Assembly: GCA_949747905.1 (NCBI GenBank)
Contig: CATKEF010000055.1
Location: 1 to 63,634, forward strand
Origin: an uncultured Eubacteriales bacterium
Lineage (GTDB): Bacteria > Bacillota > Clostridia > Christensenellales > Borkfalkiaceae
Direction of reading: 5' to 3'
Length of the DNA stretch: 63,634 nt
Shown here piece by piece: positions 9,485 to 18,290 of the stretch. Position numbers and translations under genes: made by a program. Position 1 is the first letter of the stretch, and every line of letters starts with the position of its first letter. Below the pieces are notes generated by a model that searched no databases, had not been told where the DNA came from, and was given only the letters and a program-made list of their open reading frames with translations.

Positions 9485-9778
9485 ATGCAAAACGACGAAG
9501 AGCGTAACCAAAACAACAATTCGAACAAGACGTATTTTTATATCGCAGCCGTGTGCGCGGCGCTCGGAGTTATTTCTTTCGGACTCGCTTTTACCGTGCT
9601 CGCCATTTACGCTTTAATATGTTCGGTGCTTTTTGAAATATGCGCGCTTTCATTTTGCCGCGTACAGAAAAAGAAAAGCGATTTCAAAGCGCTGCGCATA
9701 CTCACTGCGGTCAGCTATGTTCTGCTTACAGCCGTTGCCGTATTTTTTATCGGAGGAATAATTTACGCCTCGCTTTAA
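9485..9778 (+). CDS. Small membrane protein, unknown
   Basis: 97 residues, not recognised. The N terminus is polar and Asn/Gln-rich (1-14), followed by about three hydrophobic segments (roughly 17-39, 42-58, 70-96) separated by a basic loop (VQKKKSDFK). It begins three bases after rqcH, with a CGGAG-like site overlapping the rqcH end, so it is almost certainly co-transcribed and coupled. No function can be assigned. Confidence 0.65.
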   Translation: MQNDEERNQNNNSNKTYFYIAAVCAALGVISFGLAFTVLAIYALICSVLFEICALSFCRVQKKKSDFKALRILTAVSYVLLTAVAVFFIGGIIYASL

Positions 9779-9828
9779 TTTTACTCAAACGGTATAAAAT
9801 ACGGGAAAAGTTGCCATTATTAATATTG

Positions 9829-10209
9829 ATGGACAGAATTTGCAACGCGGTTTTTGAAAAAATCAGCTCGCTTGCTCCCGTAGGCAGGTACGTTATAATT
9901 TCGGAAGACGAATTTTTCGAAGGCTTTCCCGACGGCGGCGACCGCAACGAAAGCGAACTTAAAAGAGCGCTCAAAACGCTCACTTCGGGAAATTTCGTCG
10001 ATTTGAAGTATTCGGGCGGGAATCTTTATTGCGTTTCGCCGCTCAAAAAGTATGTACCCGAAGAACTTGCGGAACCCGAACCCGAGCTTGAAGAAGCGCC
10101 CGAAAAGCGCGAACGGACTGTAAGCGGCAATATGCTTGCATTCGTGGCGGCTTTCGCAGGCGGCGCGGCGGGAAGTTTTATAATATCGTTGATATTCTCT
10201 CTTCTCTGA
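9829..10209 (+). CDS. Small protein with winged-helix-like N domain and C-terminal TM
   Basis: 126 residues, unrecognised. Residues 1-85 alternate helices and short strands (ALKTLTSGNFVDLKYSGGNL) in a way that suggests a winged-helix fold. A Glu/Pro-rich linker (90-105) leads to one C-terminal membrane helix (about 107-125). The start is uncertain: the ATG at 9829 lacks a clear ribosome site, and in-frame TTG codons at 9811 and 9826 are alternatives. Its stop overlaps the next ATG (TGATG), and the next protein has the same layout. It is the third gene after rqcH. Confidence 0.6.
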   Translation: MDRICNAVFEKISSLAPVGRYVIISEDEFFEGFPDGGDRNESELKRALKTLTSGNFVDLKYSGGNLYCVSPLKKYVPEELAEPEPELEEAPEKRERTVSGNMLAFVAAFAGGAAGSFIISLIFSLL

Positions 10210-10568
10210 TGCTGAACAGATACGAAAGCGAGGTAATGGCGGCTATTTACAGCCTTTGCGACGGCGAAGAAAGCTGCCTGGTCTCACCCCTCGACATACT
10301 GTCCATTCTTCCCGCAAAGCATAAGTTCAGCCCGGAAAAACTCGACGAAATTCTTAACGCTTTAAAATGCGACGGCTATTTCGACGTAATTCACTCGGAA
10401 AGAAAGGGTGAAAAAATGTACGTCATACATCTGAAAGAGAGCGGTTTTGCATTCAAGCGTGAAGCGAAACAGCGCCAACGCGACGTGGGATTCAAAATCT
10501 TTCTTGCATTCGTAGGCGCTTTGGCTACGTTTATATTCGGTCTTATACTGAAAGGTATATTCGGTTGA
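10209..10568 (+). CDS. Small winged-helix-like protein with C-terminal TM, paired with the preceding gene
   Basis: 119 residues, unrecognised. Residues 1-80 look winged-helix-like (LDEILNALKCDGYFDVIHSE followed by a strand pair), then a basic stretch (KREAKQRQRD) and a single membrane helix (about 95-118). It overlaps the previous gene by one base (TGATG), so the two are translationally coupled and probably made in equal amounts. Similar size and layout suggest a paralogous pair forming a heterodimer at the membrane; this is inference. A strong terminator follows. Confidence 0.65.
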   Translation: MLNRYESEVMAAIYSLCDGEESCLVSPLDILSILPAKHKFSPEKLDEILNALKCDGYFDVIHSERKGEKMYVIHLKESGFAFKREAKQRQRDVGFKIFLAFVGALATFIFGLILKGIFG

Positions 10569-10596
10569 AATAAAATTTCTTTATTTAAATAATAAC

Positions 10597-10622
10597 GCGC
10601 CCGCGGCAACTGCCGCGGGCGC
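10597..10622. terminator. Bidirectional terminator between the rqcH unit and the his operon
   Basis: An 11-bp GC-rich stem (GCGCCCGCGGC / GCCGCGGGCGC) with loop AACT. On the plus strand it is followed by ATTTATTTTTA. On the minus strand the tail is A/T-rich but poorer in T. It separates convergent units. Confidence 0.85.
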
Positions 10623-10630
10623 ATTTATTT

Positions 10631-11275
10631 TTACTGCATTCTTTTCTGTTTTACTTTGCAATCGACGACGCTGCGTTTTTTCATTTCGTCGATTATATCT
10701 TCGGGCTTTATATCCATTTCCGCCATAAGCACGAACACGTGATAAAGAAGGTCGGAAATTTCGAATACCGTTTCCGCCTTATCCCCGCCTTTACCCGCGA
10801 CAATTACTTCCGTACACTCTTCGCCGACTTTTTTCAGAATTTTGTCTATGCCCTGCTCAAAAAGATACGTTGTGTACGACCCCTCTTTTCCGTTTTCCCT
10901 TCTGTCTTTTATCGTCGCGTATAAACTTCCGAGCGAGAACTCTTTCAGCGTATCCGAACGATAAATATAATCGTTAAAACAACTGTCCGTGCCCTTGTGG
11001 CATGCGGGGCCGTCTTTCACCACTTCCGCAGTCAGCGCGTCGCCGTCGCAATCGGCTTTTAAAGAGACTATTCTCTGAACGTTCCCCGAAGTTTCACCTT
11101 TTCTCCAAAGCGTTTTGCGCGAACGGGAATAGAAGCAGGTTCTGCCTTCCTCCAAACTTATTTTAAGACTCTCCGCGTTCATATAAGCCAACGTCAGCAG
11201 TTTTTTCGTATAAAAATCAGTAACGGCAACGGGAATCAGCCCGTTCTCGTCGAATTTCAGCTCGGAAATATTCAT
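10631..11275 (-). CDS. hisIE: Bifunctional phosphoribosyl-AMP cyclohydrolase / phosphoribosyl-ATP pyrophosphatase
   Basis: Catalyses steps 2 and 3 of histidine synthesis; 214 residues. HisI (1-about 110) contains the metal-ligand segment KADCDGDALTAEV and a downstream GPACHKGTDSC. HisE (about 115-214) has the helical pyrophosphohydrolase signature KVGEECTEVIVAG and ISDLLYH. It is the last gene of the his operon, overlapping hisF by four bases (ATGA). Confidence 0.96.
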   Translation of the reverse strand: MNISELKFDENGLIPVAVTDFYTKKLLTLAYMNAESLKISLEEGRTCFYSRSRKTLWRKGETSGNVQRIVSLKADCDGDALTAEVVKDGPACHKGTDSCFNDYIYRSDTLKEFSLGSLYATIKDRRENGKEGSYTTYLFEQGIDKILKKVGEECTEVIVAGKGGDKAETVFEISDLLYHVFVLMAEMDIKPEDIIDEMKKRSVVDCKVKQKRMQ

Positions 11276-12027
11276 AATCTCACCTCGATTCCGTTTTCTT
11301 TCAGCGCTTTTTTTAGCGCTTTTATTTCTATTTCGCCGTAATGAAACACCGAAGCTCCCAATCCTGCGTCAACGTCCGTATATTTGAACAGCTTTATAAA
11401 ATCTCCGACGGAGCCCGCCCCGCCGCTTGCTATTACGGGCACTTTCAAATCCGAAGCAACCGCGCGAAGCATTTCTATATCGAATCCTTTTTTCACGCCG
11501 TCCGTATCTATACTGTTTAAAACTATTTCTCCCGCGCCGCTTTCAGCACAACGTCGCACCCACTCCACGGCGTCCAGTCCTGTATTTATGCGTCCGCCTC
11601 TGGCAAACACAACGAATTTCCCGTTCACTCTTTTAACGTCTGCGGAAAGCACCACGCACTGATTACCGTATATTTTCGCCGCTTCGCTGACAAGTAAAGG
11701 GTTATTCAATGCTCCCGTATTCACGCTCACTTTGTCTGCGCCGCATTTTAAAACGCGCTCGAAATCTTCAAGCGTGTTTATGTCTCCTCCCACAGTTAAA
11801 GGAATGAACACTTTGGAAGCCGTTTCTTTCAGAATATCGGTGAACAGCGACCTGTTTTCGCAACTTGCGGTTATATCGTAAAAAACAAGTTCGTCGGCGC
11901 CGCATTCCGAATATCTTTCCGCAAGCGCGACGGGGGAATCGACGTCCGAAAGGTCTTTGAAGTTGGTGCCCTTCACTACTCTGCCGTTCCGAACGTCAAG
12001 ACAGGGTATGATTCTTTTTGCAAGCAT
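11272..12027 (-). CDS. hisF: Imidazole glycerol phosphate synthase, cyclase subunit
   Basis: TIM-barrel partner of HisH that makes imidazole glycerol phosphate and AICAR; 251 residues. Catalytic Asp11 (PCLDV) and Asp130 (LSAD) fall at the canonical positions when the ATG at 12027 is used. That start has GAGGAG five bases upstream, while an in-frame GTG two codons earlier does not fit the spacing. It lies two bases after hisA and overlaps hisIE by four. Confidence 0.97.
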   Translation of the reverse strand: MLAKRIIPCLDVRNGRVVKGTNFKDLSDVDSPVALAERYSECGADELVFYDITASCENRSLFTDILKETASKVFIPLTVGGDINTLEDFERVLKCGADKVSVNTGALNNPLLVSEAAKIYGNQCVVLSADVKRVNGKFVVFARGGRINTGLDAVEWVRRCAESGAGEIVLNSIDTDGVKKGFDIEMLRAVASDLKVPVIASGGAGSVGDFIKLFKYTDVDAGLGASVFHYGEIEIKALKKALKENGIEVRL

Positions 12028-12029
12028 AA

Positions 12030-12746
12030 TCACTCCTCAGCCGCGGCGACCGCTGCGGCAAGAGAAATTTTGTTCTCATATAGCGCTTTACCGAGTATCG
12101 CGGCATAAACGCCCATGTTTTTCAATTCCTCAATCTCTCTTATGCTCGTTATTCCGCCGCTGGCGGTGATTTTCAATCCTTTTATCCCGACAAGCTCTTT
12201 ATACACGTCCGTATTTGTGCCCGAAAGCGTGCCGTCACGGGAAATATCGGTGTAAATAACCGTTTTAACACCCGCAGAACACAATTTTTCGCAAAAATCT
12301 ATGGAATTTATATCCGTGATTTCCTTCCAGCCCGAAACGGCGACCTTTCCTTCGGCGGCATCTACCCCGACGGCTATTTTGTCCCCGTATTTTTTTGCCA
12401 TCGCCGCGGTAAACCCGAAATCGCGGACGGCGGCGGTTCCTAGAATCACTCTGCCCGCACCCGCCGCAAGATAGCTTTCAATCTGTTTTTCGCAACGTAT
12501 GCCTCCGCCGACCTCCACAAAACAACCCGCCGCCCCGATTATTTGCGCGACGGAAGCCGCGTTGACAGCCTTCCCGCTTGCCGCGCCGTCCAAATCCACC
12601 GCATGAATATGCTTTGCACCCGCCGCCGCAAATTTTGCCGCGGCTTCGGCGCAGGAAATTTTATATTTTTTCACGGCGCCGTAATCGCCTTTCAAAAGCC
12701 TTACGACCTTGCCTCCTATTATGTCTATAGCCGGAAAAATCAACAT
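12030..12746 (-). CDS. hisA: ProFAR isomerase HisA
   Basis: Amadori isomerase of histidine synthesis, 238 residues, TIM barrel of the HisA/HisF family. Catalytic aspartates are at 8 (FPAID) and about 129 (VGVD). The phosphate-binding GGGIR loop is at 80-84 and a second GGI at the C-terminal barrel end. It lies one base downstream of hisH. No fused or unusual segments are seen. Confidence 0.96.
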   Translation of the reverse strand: MLIFPAIDIIGGKVVRLLKGDYGAVKKYKISCAEAAAKFAAAGAKHIHAVDLDGAASGKAVNAASVAQIIGAAGCFVEVGGGIRCEKQIESYLAAGAGRVILGTAAVRDFGFTAAMAKKYGDKIAVGVDAAEGKVAVSGWKEITDINSIDFCEKLCSAGVKTVIYTDISRDGTLSGTNTDVYKELVGIKGLKITASGGITSIREIEELKNMGVYAAILGKALYENKISLAAAVAAAEE

Positions 12747-12747
12747 T

Positions 12748-13353
12748 TCACATCTCCGTAAACGCTTTTAATATTCTTAAACCCGTATCGCCGCTCTTCT
12801 CGGGATGAAACTGCGTTCCGCACACGTTCTCCATGCCTGCCGCAGCGCAGATTTCAGTGCCGTAACCGACCGTCGCGATTACGCTGTCCGAACAATCCTC
12901 CGCGTGATAGGAATGAACGAAATATACGTATTCGCCCTCCTCCACATACCTGAAAAGTCCGCTCTTTTTTTTAAAGCGCAGCGAATTCCAACCCATATGC
13001 GGAAGTTTTAGCCCCGCTTGTTCGCAGTCAATCTTTCCGACGGAGCCGCAAAGAAGGGAAAGACCGCGATGTTCGCCGTATTCGCTGCTCTTTTCGAATA
13101 AAAGCTGCATTCCGAGGCAAATGCCCAAAAGAGGCACGCCCCTGCCCGCAAGTTCTTTAACCGCCGAAGAAAGCCCGCTGCACTCCAACTTTTCAGCCGC
13201 GCAGCCGAAAGCGCCAACCCCGGGAAGAATTATTCTGTCGCAACGGTACAGCCCCTCTTTATTGTTGAAAATTTCCACGTTCTCACCGACTTTTTTCAGA
13301 GAGCTTACAAGCGAAAACATATTTCCGCAGCCGTAATCGATTATACCTGTCAT
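12748..13353 (-). CDS. hisH: Imidazole glycerol phosphate synthase, glutaminase subunit
   Basis: Class I glutamine amidotransferase that channels ammonia to HisF; 201 residues from the ATG at 13353. The triad is Cys79 (GICLGMQ), His183 and Glu185 (FHPEKS). The start MTGIIDYGCGN matches the family and gives the four-base ATGA overlap with hisB that recurs in this operon. A longer reading frame upstream lies inside hisB and is rejected. Confidence 0.96.
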   Translation of the reverse strand: MTGIIDYGCGNMFSLVSSLKKVGENVEIFNNKEGLYRCDRIILPGVGAFGCAAEKLECSGLSSAVKELAGRGVPLLGICLGMQLLFEKSSEYGEHRGLSLLCGSVGKIDCEQAGLKLPHMGWNSLRFKKKSGLFRYVEEGEYVYFVHSYHAEDCSDSVIATVGYGTEICAAAGMENVCGTQFHPEKSGDTGLRILKAFTEM

Positions 13354-13961
13354 AGCGCGCCCTTGCTTGACGGAACGCCGCCTCCGACAACCTTGCAAGC
13401 GATTTTCATCACTCTTGCGAACGCTTTAAAAACGCCCTCCGCGATGTGGTGAGTATTTTTTCCGTAAAGTTTTTTAAAATGCAACGTAACGCCCGCTTCG
13501 CGGGTAAACGCGGCAAAGAATTCCTCTATAAGCTCGGTATCGAACAACCCGACCTTTTTAACGGTGATTTCATCGTCGCCGTCGAAAACTTTCGCCGCGG
13601 GAAATTCGACGTCGAAATTGAGATAGCCTCTGCCGCTTATGTCCGCGGCGCACATTATCAGGGCTTCGTCCATGGGAATGCACGCGTCCGCATACCTCTC
13701 TATTCCCGCTTTGTCGCCGAGAGTTTTTTTAACCGCCGCGCCGAGCACGATACCCGTATCCTCCACCGTGTGGTGAAAGTCGACTTCCGTATCCCCCTTG
13801 CATTCGACTTTCAAACCGAAACCCGAGTGCGCGGCAAAGAGTTCGAGCATATGATTTAAAAAACCGCAACCCGTTTCCACGGTATATCCGCCGCCGTCGA
13901 GGTTCAAAAAGAGAGTTATATCCGTTTCGCGCGTTCTTCTTTTAATTTCCCAATTTCTCAT
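13350..13961 (-). CDS. hisB: Imidazoleglycerol-phosphate dehydratase
   Basis: Mn-dependent dehydratase of histidine synthesis, 203 residues, single-domain type. The two metal-binding motifs are HHTVEDTGI and NTHHIAEGVFKA, and DEAL lies between them. There is no N-terminal HAD histidinol-phosphatase domain, so this protein cannot supply the phosphatase step as enterobacterial HisB does. It overlaps hisC and hisH by four bases each. Confidence 0.96.
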   Translation of the reverse strand: MRNWEIKRRTRETDITLFLNLDGGGYTVETGCGFLNHMLELFAAHSGFGLKVECKGDTEVDFHHTVEDTGIVLGAAVKKTLGDKAGIERYADACIPMDEALIMCAADISGRGYLNFDVEFPAAKVFDGDDEITVKKVGLFDTELIEEFFAAFTREAGVTLHFKKLYGKNTHHIAEGVFKAFARVMKIACKVVGGGVPSSKGAL

Positions 13962-15019
13962 ATCGCCCCCGTAATATGCTTTAATTCGGCTATGAGCGCG
14001 TCGATTTGCCCGTCCGTACCCACAGTTATTCTGATATATTGTTTGATTCTTTCCTCGTCGGCGAAATGCCGAACGAGAATACCGTTTTTTTTAAGTCTTT
14101 CGTACAATTCTCCTCCGTCTGTTTTCGCGCTTTTTGCAAGCACGAAATTTGCAAGCGAAGGCAAAACCTCGAAACCGAGTTTTTTAAGTTCCCGCACGAG
14201 TTTTTCTCTCGAAGCGCAAATCAAACCGCGGCATTTTTCGAAATATTCGTTATCTTTCAAAGCCTCCGCAGCAAGAACTTCCGAAACGGAATTTACGTTA
14301 TACGGGTTGAACGAATATTTGACGCGCTTCAAATCTTTTATCAAAGCGGCGTCCGCGACCGCAAAGCCGACGCGAGCGCCCGCGAGGGAACGGGACTTGG
14401 AAAAAGTTCTTACAATCACTAAATTTTTATATTCGGCAGTCATACCAATCACGCTTTCACCGCCGAAATCTATGTATGCCTCGTCGACTACGACCACTCT
14501 GTCGGGGTCGGACGAAACTATGCTTTCGATTTCCTCGGGCGGCATATATATACCCGTCTGCGCGTTGGGATTGGCTATAAACACGGCGCGCCTGCACTTC
14601 TTATACGGCTCGGCGTCGATTTTAAACTCCTTGTCGAGAGGAATTTCGGTATAATCAACTCCGAAGAGCGAAGCGAAAACTTTGTAAAACCCGTAAGTTA
14701 CGTCCGGAAAAACCGCGCCTTTGCCGCCGAAAGCGGCGAAACAAAAAGCAAGAACCTCGTCCGAGCCGTTCGTTACTATCACGTTTTCGTTTTTCACCGA
14801 ATAATACGACGCGATTTCGCCGACGAGCAGCGAATTTTCGGGGTCGTTATACTTTCTTAAAGAGGTAAGCATTCGCGAATCCGCCGCGGCTGCTGCCCTG
14901 CCCGACGTATAATACGGATTTTCGTTCGTGTTGAGTTTTATACAGTTTCCGTCTTTGGGCTGTTCTCCCGGCACATACGGTTTTAGTCCGCGCAATTTTT
15001 CCGAGAAAAATCCGCTCAT
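13958..15019 (-). CDS. hisC: Histidinol-phosphate aminotransferase
   Basis: PLP-dependent class II aminotransferase, 353 residues. The PLP lysine is Lys208 in TFSKSRSLAGARVG; PLP-contacting NPNAQTG (150-156) and VVDEAYIDF (177-185) are present. It overlaps hisD by four bases at its start and hisB by four at its end. Confidence 0.96.
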   Translation of the reverse strand: MSGFFSEKLRGLKPYVPGEQPKDGNCIKLNTNENPYYTSGRAAAAADSRMLTSLRKYNDPENSLLVGEIASYYSVKNENVIVTNGSDEVLAFCFAAFGGKGAVFPDVTYGFYKVFASLFGVDYTEIPLDKEFKIDAEPYKKCRRAVFIANPNAQTGIYMPPEEIESIVSSDPDRVVVVDEAYIDFGGESVIGMTAEYKNLVIVRTFSKSRSLAGARVGFAVADAALIKDLKRVKYSFNPYNVNSVSEVLAAEALKDNEYFEKCRGLICASREKLVRELKKLGFEVLPSLANFVLAKSAKTDGGELYERLKKNGILVRHFADEERIKQYIRITVGTDGQIDALIAELKHITGAI

Positions 15020-16293
15020 CTTCTTATCCTCGCTTTCACGCTTTCCGCATGCGCGGTCAGCCCTTCAGATTCTGCAAACTCCTCTATAGCCTCAGCTTCC
15101 CTTTCAAGCGCTTCCTTGCGGTAATATACGTATTGAGTGGTTTTGACGAAATCGTCCACGCTCAAAGGAGAGGAAAACTTTGCCGTTCCGCTTGTCGGAA
15201 GGGTATGATTGGAACCTGCGTAGTAATCCCCCGTAGCTTCGGGTGTGAAGTACCCGAGAAACACCGAACCCGCGTTACCGACCTTTTCCAAAAGCCCGAA
15301 AGGCTTTTCCACACACAGTTCGAGGTGCTCGGGAGCATATTCGTCCGAAAGCCTTACCGCCGTCTCCAAGTCGCGCGTCAATATGATTTTACAGTTTTTT
15401 TCGAGCGACGCGCGAGCAATCGATTCCCGCGAAAGTTTTCCGACGCGCTCTTCGAGTTTCCGCGAAACATTGCGCGCAAGATTTTCGCTGTCCGTAACAA
15501 GTATCGCGGTCGCCAGAATATCGTGTTCCGCCTGTGACAGAAGGTCCGCCGCCACAAATTCGGGGTCGGCGCCCTCGTCCGCAATAACGAGTATTTCGCT
15601 CGGACCCGCCAACATATCAATTCCGCAGGCAACTCCCGAGACAAGCTTTTTAGCCGCCGCCACGAAGTCACGCCCCGGTCCCGTGATTTTATCGACCTTG
15701 GGAACGCTCTCTGTACCGTAAGCTAGCGCGGCTATCGCCTGAGCGCCGCCCAATTTAAATACGCGGTCGACTCCGCAGATTCTTGCGGCGGCGAGCACTT
15801 CCGCTCTGACCTTGCCGTCCGATTTAACGGGCGTAGCCATTATGATTTCCCTTACGCCCGCGATTTTTGCGGGAATTGCGTTCATCAGCACGGTTGAAGG
15901 ATAAGCCGCCGTACCTCCGGGCACGTATATGCCCGCCCTCGGAATCGGAGTCACTTTTTGTCCGATTATTTTTCCGTCCGTCTCCGTCTCGAATCCATAG
16001 CGTATCTGCATTGAATGAAACTTCTCTATATTCGCAGCCGCCCCATTTAAAACGGATATATATGAGGGTTTAAGCGCTGCGAAAGCCTCTGAAAATTCCT
16101 CCTCGGTTACCTCGAACGCCGTTCCCCGATAGCCATCGAACAGCGCGGAATATTTTCTTAGCGCCGCGTCCCCGTTTTTTCTTACATCGGCAATGATTTC
16201 CCTTACTTTTTCCTCGACGGATTCGGTAGTTTCTTCCCTTCTTCCGAAGAGCTCTTCCGCCGTCTGATTGGCATATACTACGGGCTCAATCAT
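15016..16293 (-). CDS. hisD: Histidinol dehydrogenase
   Basis: Zn- and NAD-dependent enzyme for the last two oxidation steps; 425 residues. Visible motifs are GPGRDFVAAAK, the zinc-ligand segment DLLSQAEHD and the C-terminal YAGSNHTLPTSGTAKFSS. The start overlaps hisG by eight bases. Length and motifs are normal. Confidence 0.96.
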   Translation of the reverse strand: MIEPVVYANQTAEELFGRREETTESVEEKVREIIADVRKNGDAALRKYSALFDGYRGTAFEVTEEEFSEAFAALKPSYISVLNGAAANIEKFHSMQIRYGFETETDGKIIGQKVTPIPRAGIYVPGGTAAYPSTVLMNAIPAKIAGVREIIMATPVKSDGKVRAEVLAAARICGVDRVFKLGGAQAIAALAYGTESVPKVDKITGPGRDFVAAAKKLVSGVACGIDMLAGPSEILVIADEGADPEFVAADLLSQAEHDILATAILVTDSENLARNVSRKLEERVGKLSRESIARASLEKNCKIILTRDLETAVRLSDEYAPEHLELCVEKPFGLLEKVGNAGSVFLGYFTPEATGDYYAGSNHTLPTSGTAKFSSPLSVDDFVKTTQYVYYRKEALEREAEAIEEFAESEGLTAHAESVKARIRR

Positions 16294-16912
16294 AATTCAT
16301 AACACCTTTGAGTTTTTCATTGAAATCTTTCAGCTCGTCGTATTTGAATTTATACGACGACTTGTTGGCTATCAGTCTTGCACTGACCGAGGATACTTTC
16401 TCTATTACTTGCAGACCGTTTTCTTTGAGGGTCTCGCCCGTCTCCACTATGTCGAAAATTACGTCGGAAAGACCGAGAACGGGCGCGAGCTCGATAGAGC
16501 CGTTCAATTTTATGATTTCCGTTTCCCTGCCGACGGACGAAAAATATCTCTCCGCGCTGCGCACGAATTTTGTCGCCACGCGCAGAGGTCCCGAATAATC
16601 GTCCTCGAACCCTTTTTCCGCGGCAACGCAGACGGCGCACTTACCTATGTTGAGGTCGAGAAGTTCGTAAACGTCCGAAGATTGCTCTTCAAGCACGTCT
16701 TTACCGACTACGCCGACGTCCGCCACACCCGATTCCACATAAGCGCAAACATCGAAAGGCTTCACCCAGAACAAACTTATTCCGTTTTCTTTATCGCGGA
16801 ATACGAGTTTTCTCACGCTCTCGCTGTATTCCGAGCAACCGAAGCCCGCTTTTTCCATTAATTTATAAGCCTTTTCGCCCAGTCTGCCTTTCGGCAAAGC
16901 TATATTAATCAT
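16286..16912 (-). CDS. hisG: ATP phosphoribosyltransferase, short form (catalytic subunit)
   Basis: First committed enzyme of histidine synthesis; 208 residues, the short HisG type that lacks the C-terminal regulatory domain and needs HisZ. ALPKGRLG at 5-12 and DVGVVGKDVLEE are visible. The start at 16912 (MINIALPKGR) has GGAG about seven bases upstream; an earlier in-frame start lies inside hisZ. The eight-base overlap with hisZ fits a 1:1 complex. Confidence 0.96.
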   Translation of the reverse strand: MINIALPKGRLGEKAYKLMEKAGFGCSEYSESVRKLVFRDKENGISLFWVKPFDVCAYVESGVADVGVVGKDVLEEQSSDVYELLDLNIGKCAVCVAAEKGFEDDYSGPLRVATKFVRSAERYFSSVGRETEIIKLNGSIELAPVLGLSDVIFDIVETGETLKENGLQVIEKVSSVSARLIANKSSYKFKYDELKDFNEKLKGVMNYD

Positions 16913-17969
16913 CGCAGTTCTCCGCATACACCGTATTTCCGTTAAAATTTCTCGGAACCTCACGACTTAAAAGCACTTTTTTGCCGTTTCCGCGGGCTTT
17001 CTGCGCCGCGACATACGCGCGTTCCGCAGTTTCGTCCGTATAAACGATTACCTCGTCGGGCGCGTCCGTTTGCTCTTTGAAGTACTTTGAAATTTCCCCA
17101 AGATAAAGAGCAAAACCCACTGCTTCCGCTTTTTTACCGAACTTTTCAAGCAACTTGTCGTAACGCCCTCCCGAAAGTACCGCGTGCGGTATCCCTTCGA
17201 CGTAACCTTTAAACACTGCGCCGTTGTAATAGTCCGAAGCGCCGAAAACGGAAAAATTTATGTTTACTCTTCCTCCGCCCGTTTTAACGTACTGTTCCAG
17301 TTCGTCCGTTTCTTCGTTGATACCCGTATATGCCGCGATTTCACGCAATTTTGCAATTGCCGCGGTCGGTTCGGACGTCAGCTCTATCAACGCGGCAAAC
17401 GCTTTGGAATACCGCTCGTCAAGGTTGTTCTCCCCTGCAAAACGAATAAAATCGTGGACGCTTTTGCTTTCGAGACAGCCGAGGACGAAACGGGTCCCGG
17501 AAGAAGTCAGATTCAAAAGTTCCGTTATTTTCACGATGATGCCCGTATGGGAAATATCGAGCACATAATTTTCGCCGATTTTTCCGAGCGTCGCCAGAAT
17601 GAGAGACACAACCTCCCTTTCCGCCGTCTTATCTATATTGCCGAGCATCTCGACGCCCAGTTGTCTGAGTTCCGCGAAACTCCCGCACGCCGTTTTCCTG
17701 TAAACGTGTTCGTCGTAAAATAATTTTTTTGTGCCGTCCGCAGGAACGTTTTTTACAATGCTCAAAGTAACGTCCGGTCTCAATGCTAAAAGTTTACCGC
17801 CTTCGACAAACGACAAAACGCCTTTTCCTTCGAGAAAACTTTTGTGTTCTGTGTACAGCGAATAATCTTCAAACCCCGAAAGTTTATATTCACCGAAGCC
17901 GTAACTTCTGTAAAGCGCTTTCAGCTCGATTGCCAGACGTTCGTCTTTTTTAAGAAAATCAAGCTGCAT
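16905..17969 (-). CDS. hisZ: ATP phosphoribosyltransferase regulatory subunit HisZ
   Basis: HisRS-like paralogue without tRNA charging, which forms the octameric HisG-HisZ complex and confers histidine feedback; 354 residues. A class II synthetase-like core is seen (LRPDVTLSI; motif 2-like FYDEHVYRKTACGSFAELRQ; GGRYDKLLEKFG). The anticodon-binding domain of true HisRS is not evident, and an adjacent short hisG supports the call. Start and stop are nearly contiguous with yerC and hisG. Confidence 0.94.
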   Translation of the reverse strand: MQLDFLKKDERLAIELKALYRSYGFGEYKLSGFEDYSLYTEHKSFLEGKGVLSFVEGGKLLALRPDVTLSIVKNVPADGTKKLFYDEHVYRKTACGSFAELRQLGVEMLGNIDKTAEREVVSLILATLGKIGENYVLDISHTGIIVKITELLNLTSSGTRFVLGCLESKSVHDFIRFAGENNLDERYSKAFAALIELTSEPTAAIAKLREIAAYTGINEETDELEQYVKTGGGRVNINFSVFGASDYYNGAVFKGYVEGIPHAVLSGGRYDKLLEKFGKKAEAVGFALYLGEISKYFKEQTDAPDEVIVYTDETAERAYVAAQKARGNGKKVLLSREVPRNFNGNTVYAENCDD

Positions 17970-18260
17970 TTATCTCTCCGCCTCGTCCTCGAGTATTTGC
18001 CTGTAACCGCCGCTGCCGTGCGTTAAGCTGCGCGAAACTCTGCTGAGCGTCGCGCTCGAAAGCTCCGTTTCGGCGATAATGGCATTATAAGTTTTGCCTT
18101 CGAGAAACAGCTTGGCGGCATACGCTCTCAAAGCCATCTGCTCGATTTCTTTATATGTGCACAAATCTTCAAGCAACGCTCTGCACTGCTCCGTTGTTTC
18201 GGGCTTTAAAAGTATTTTACATAAAAACGAAATATGATTTTCAAGTTCCTTGTTATCCAT
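17970..18260 (-). CDS. yerC: TrpR-superfamily regulator, YerC/YecD type (candidate histidine repressor)
   Basis: 96-residue helix-turn-helix protein of the TrpR-like YerC family. The recognition region is EGKTYNAIIAETELSSATLSRV (about 54-75). Members of this family have been predicted by comparative genomics to repress his genes in Firmicutes (HisR). Here it is the first gene of the his operon, hisZ begins immediately after its stop, and the operon promoter overlaps a palindrome. This supports autoregulation in response to histidine. The ribosome site before the ATG is weak. Confidence 0.88.
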   Translation of the reverse strand: MDNKELENHISFLCKILLKPETTEQCRALLEDLCTYKEIEQMALRAYAAKLFLEGKTYNAIIAETELSSATLSRVSRSLTHGSGGYRQILEDEAER

Positions 18261-18290
18261 ATCGAACGTATTCCCATCGGTTTTTTTATT

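Noticed and set aside
18261-18290. T-box or attenuator before the his operon
   Set aside because: The predicted leader is only about 25 bases and contains no T-box sequence or stem.
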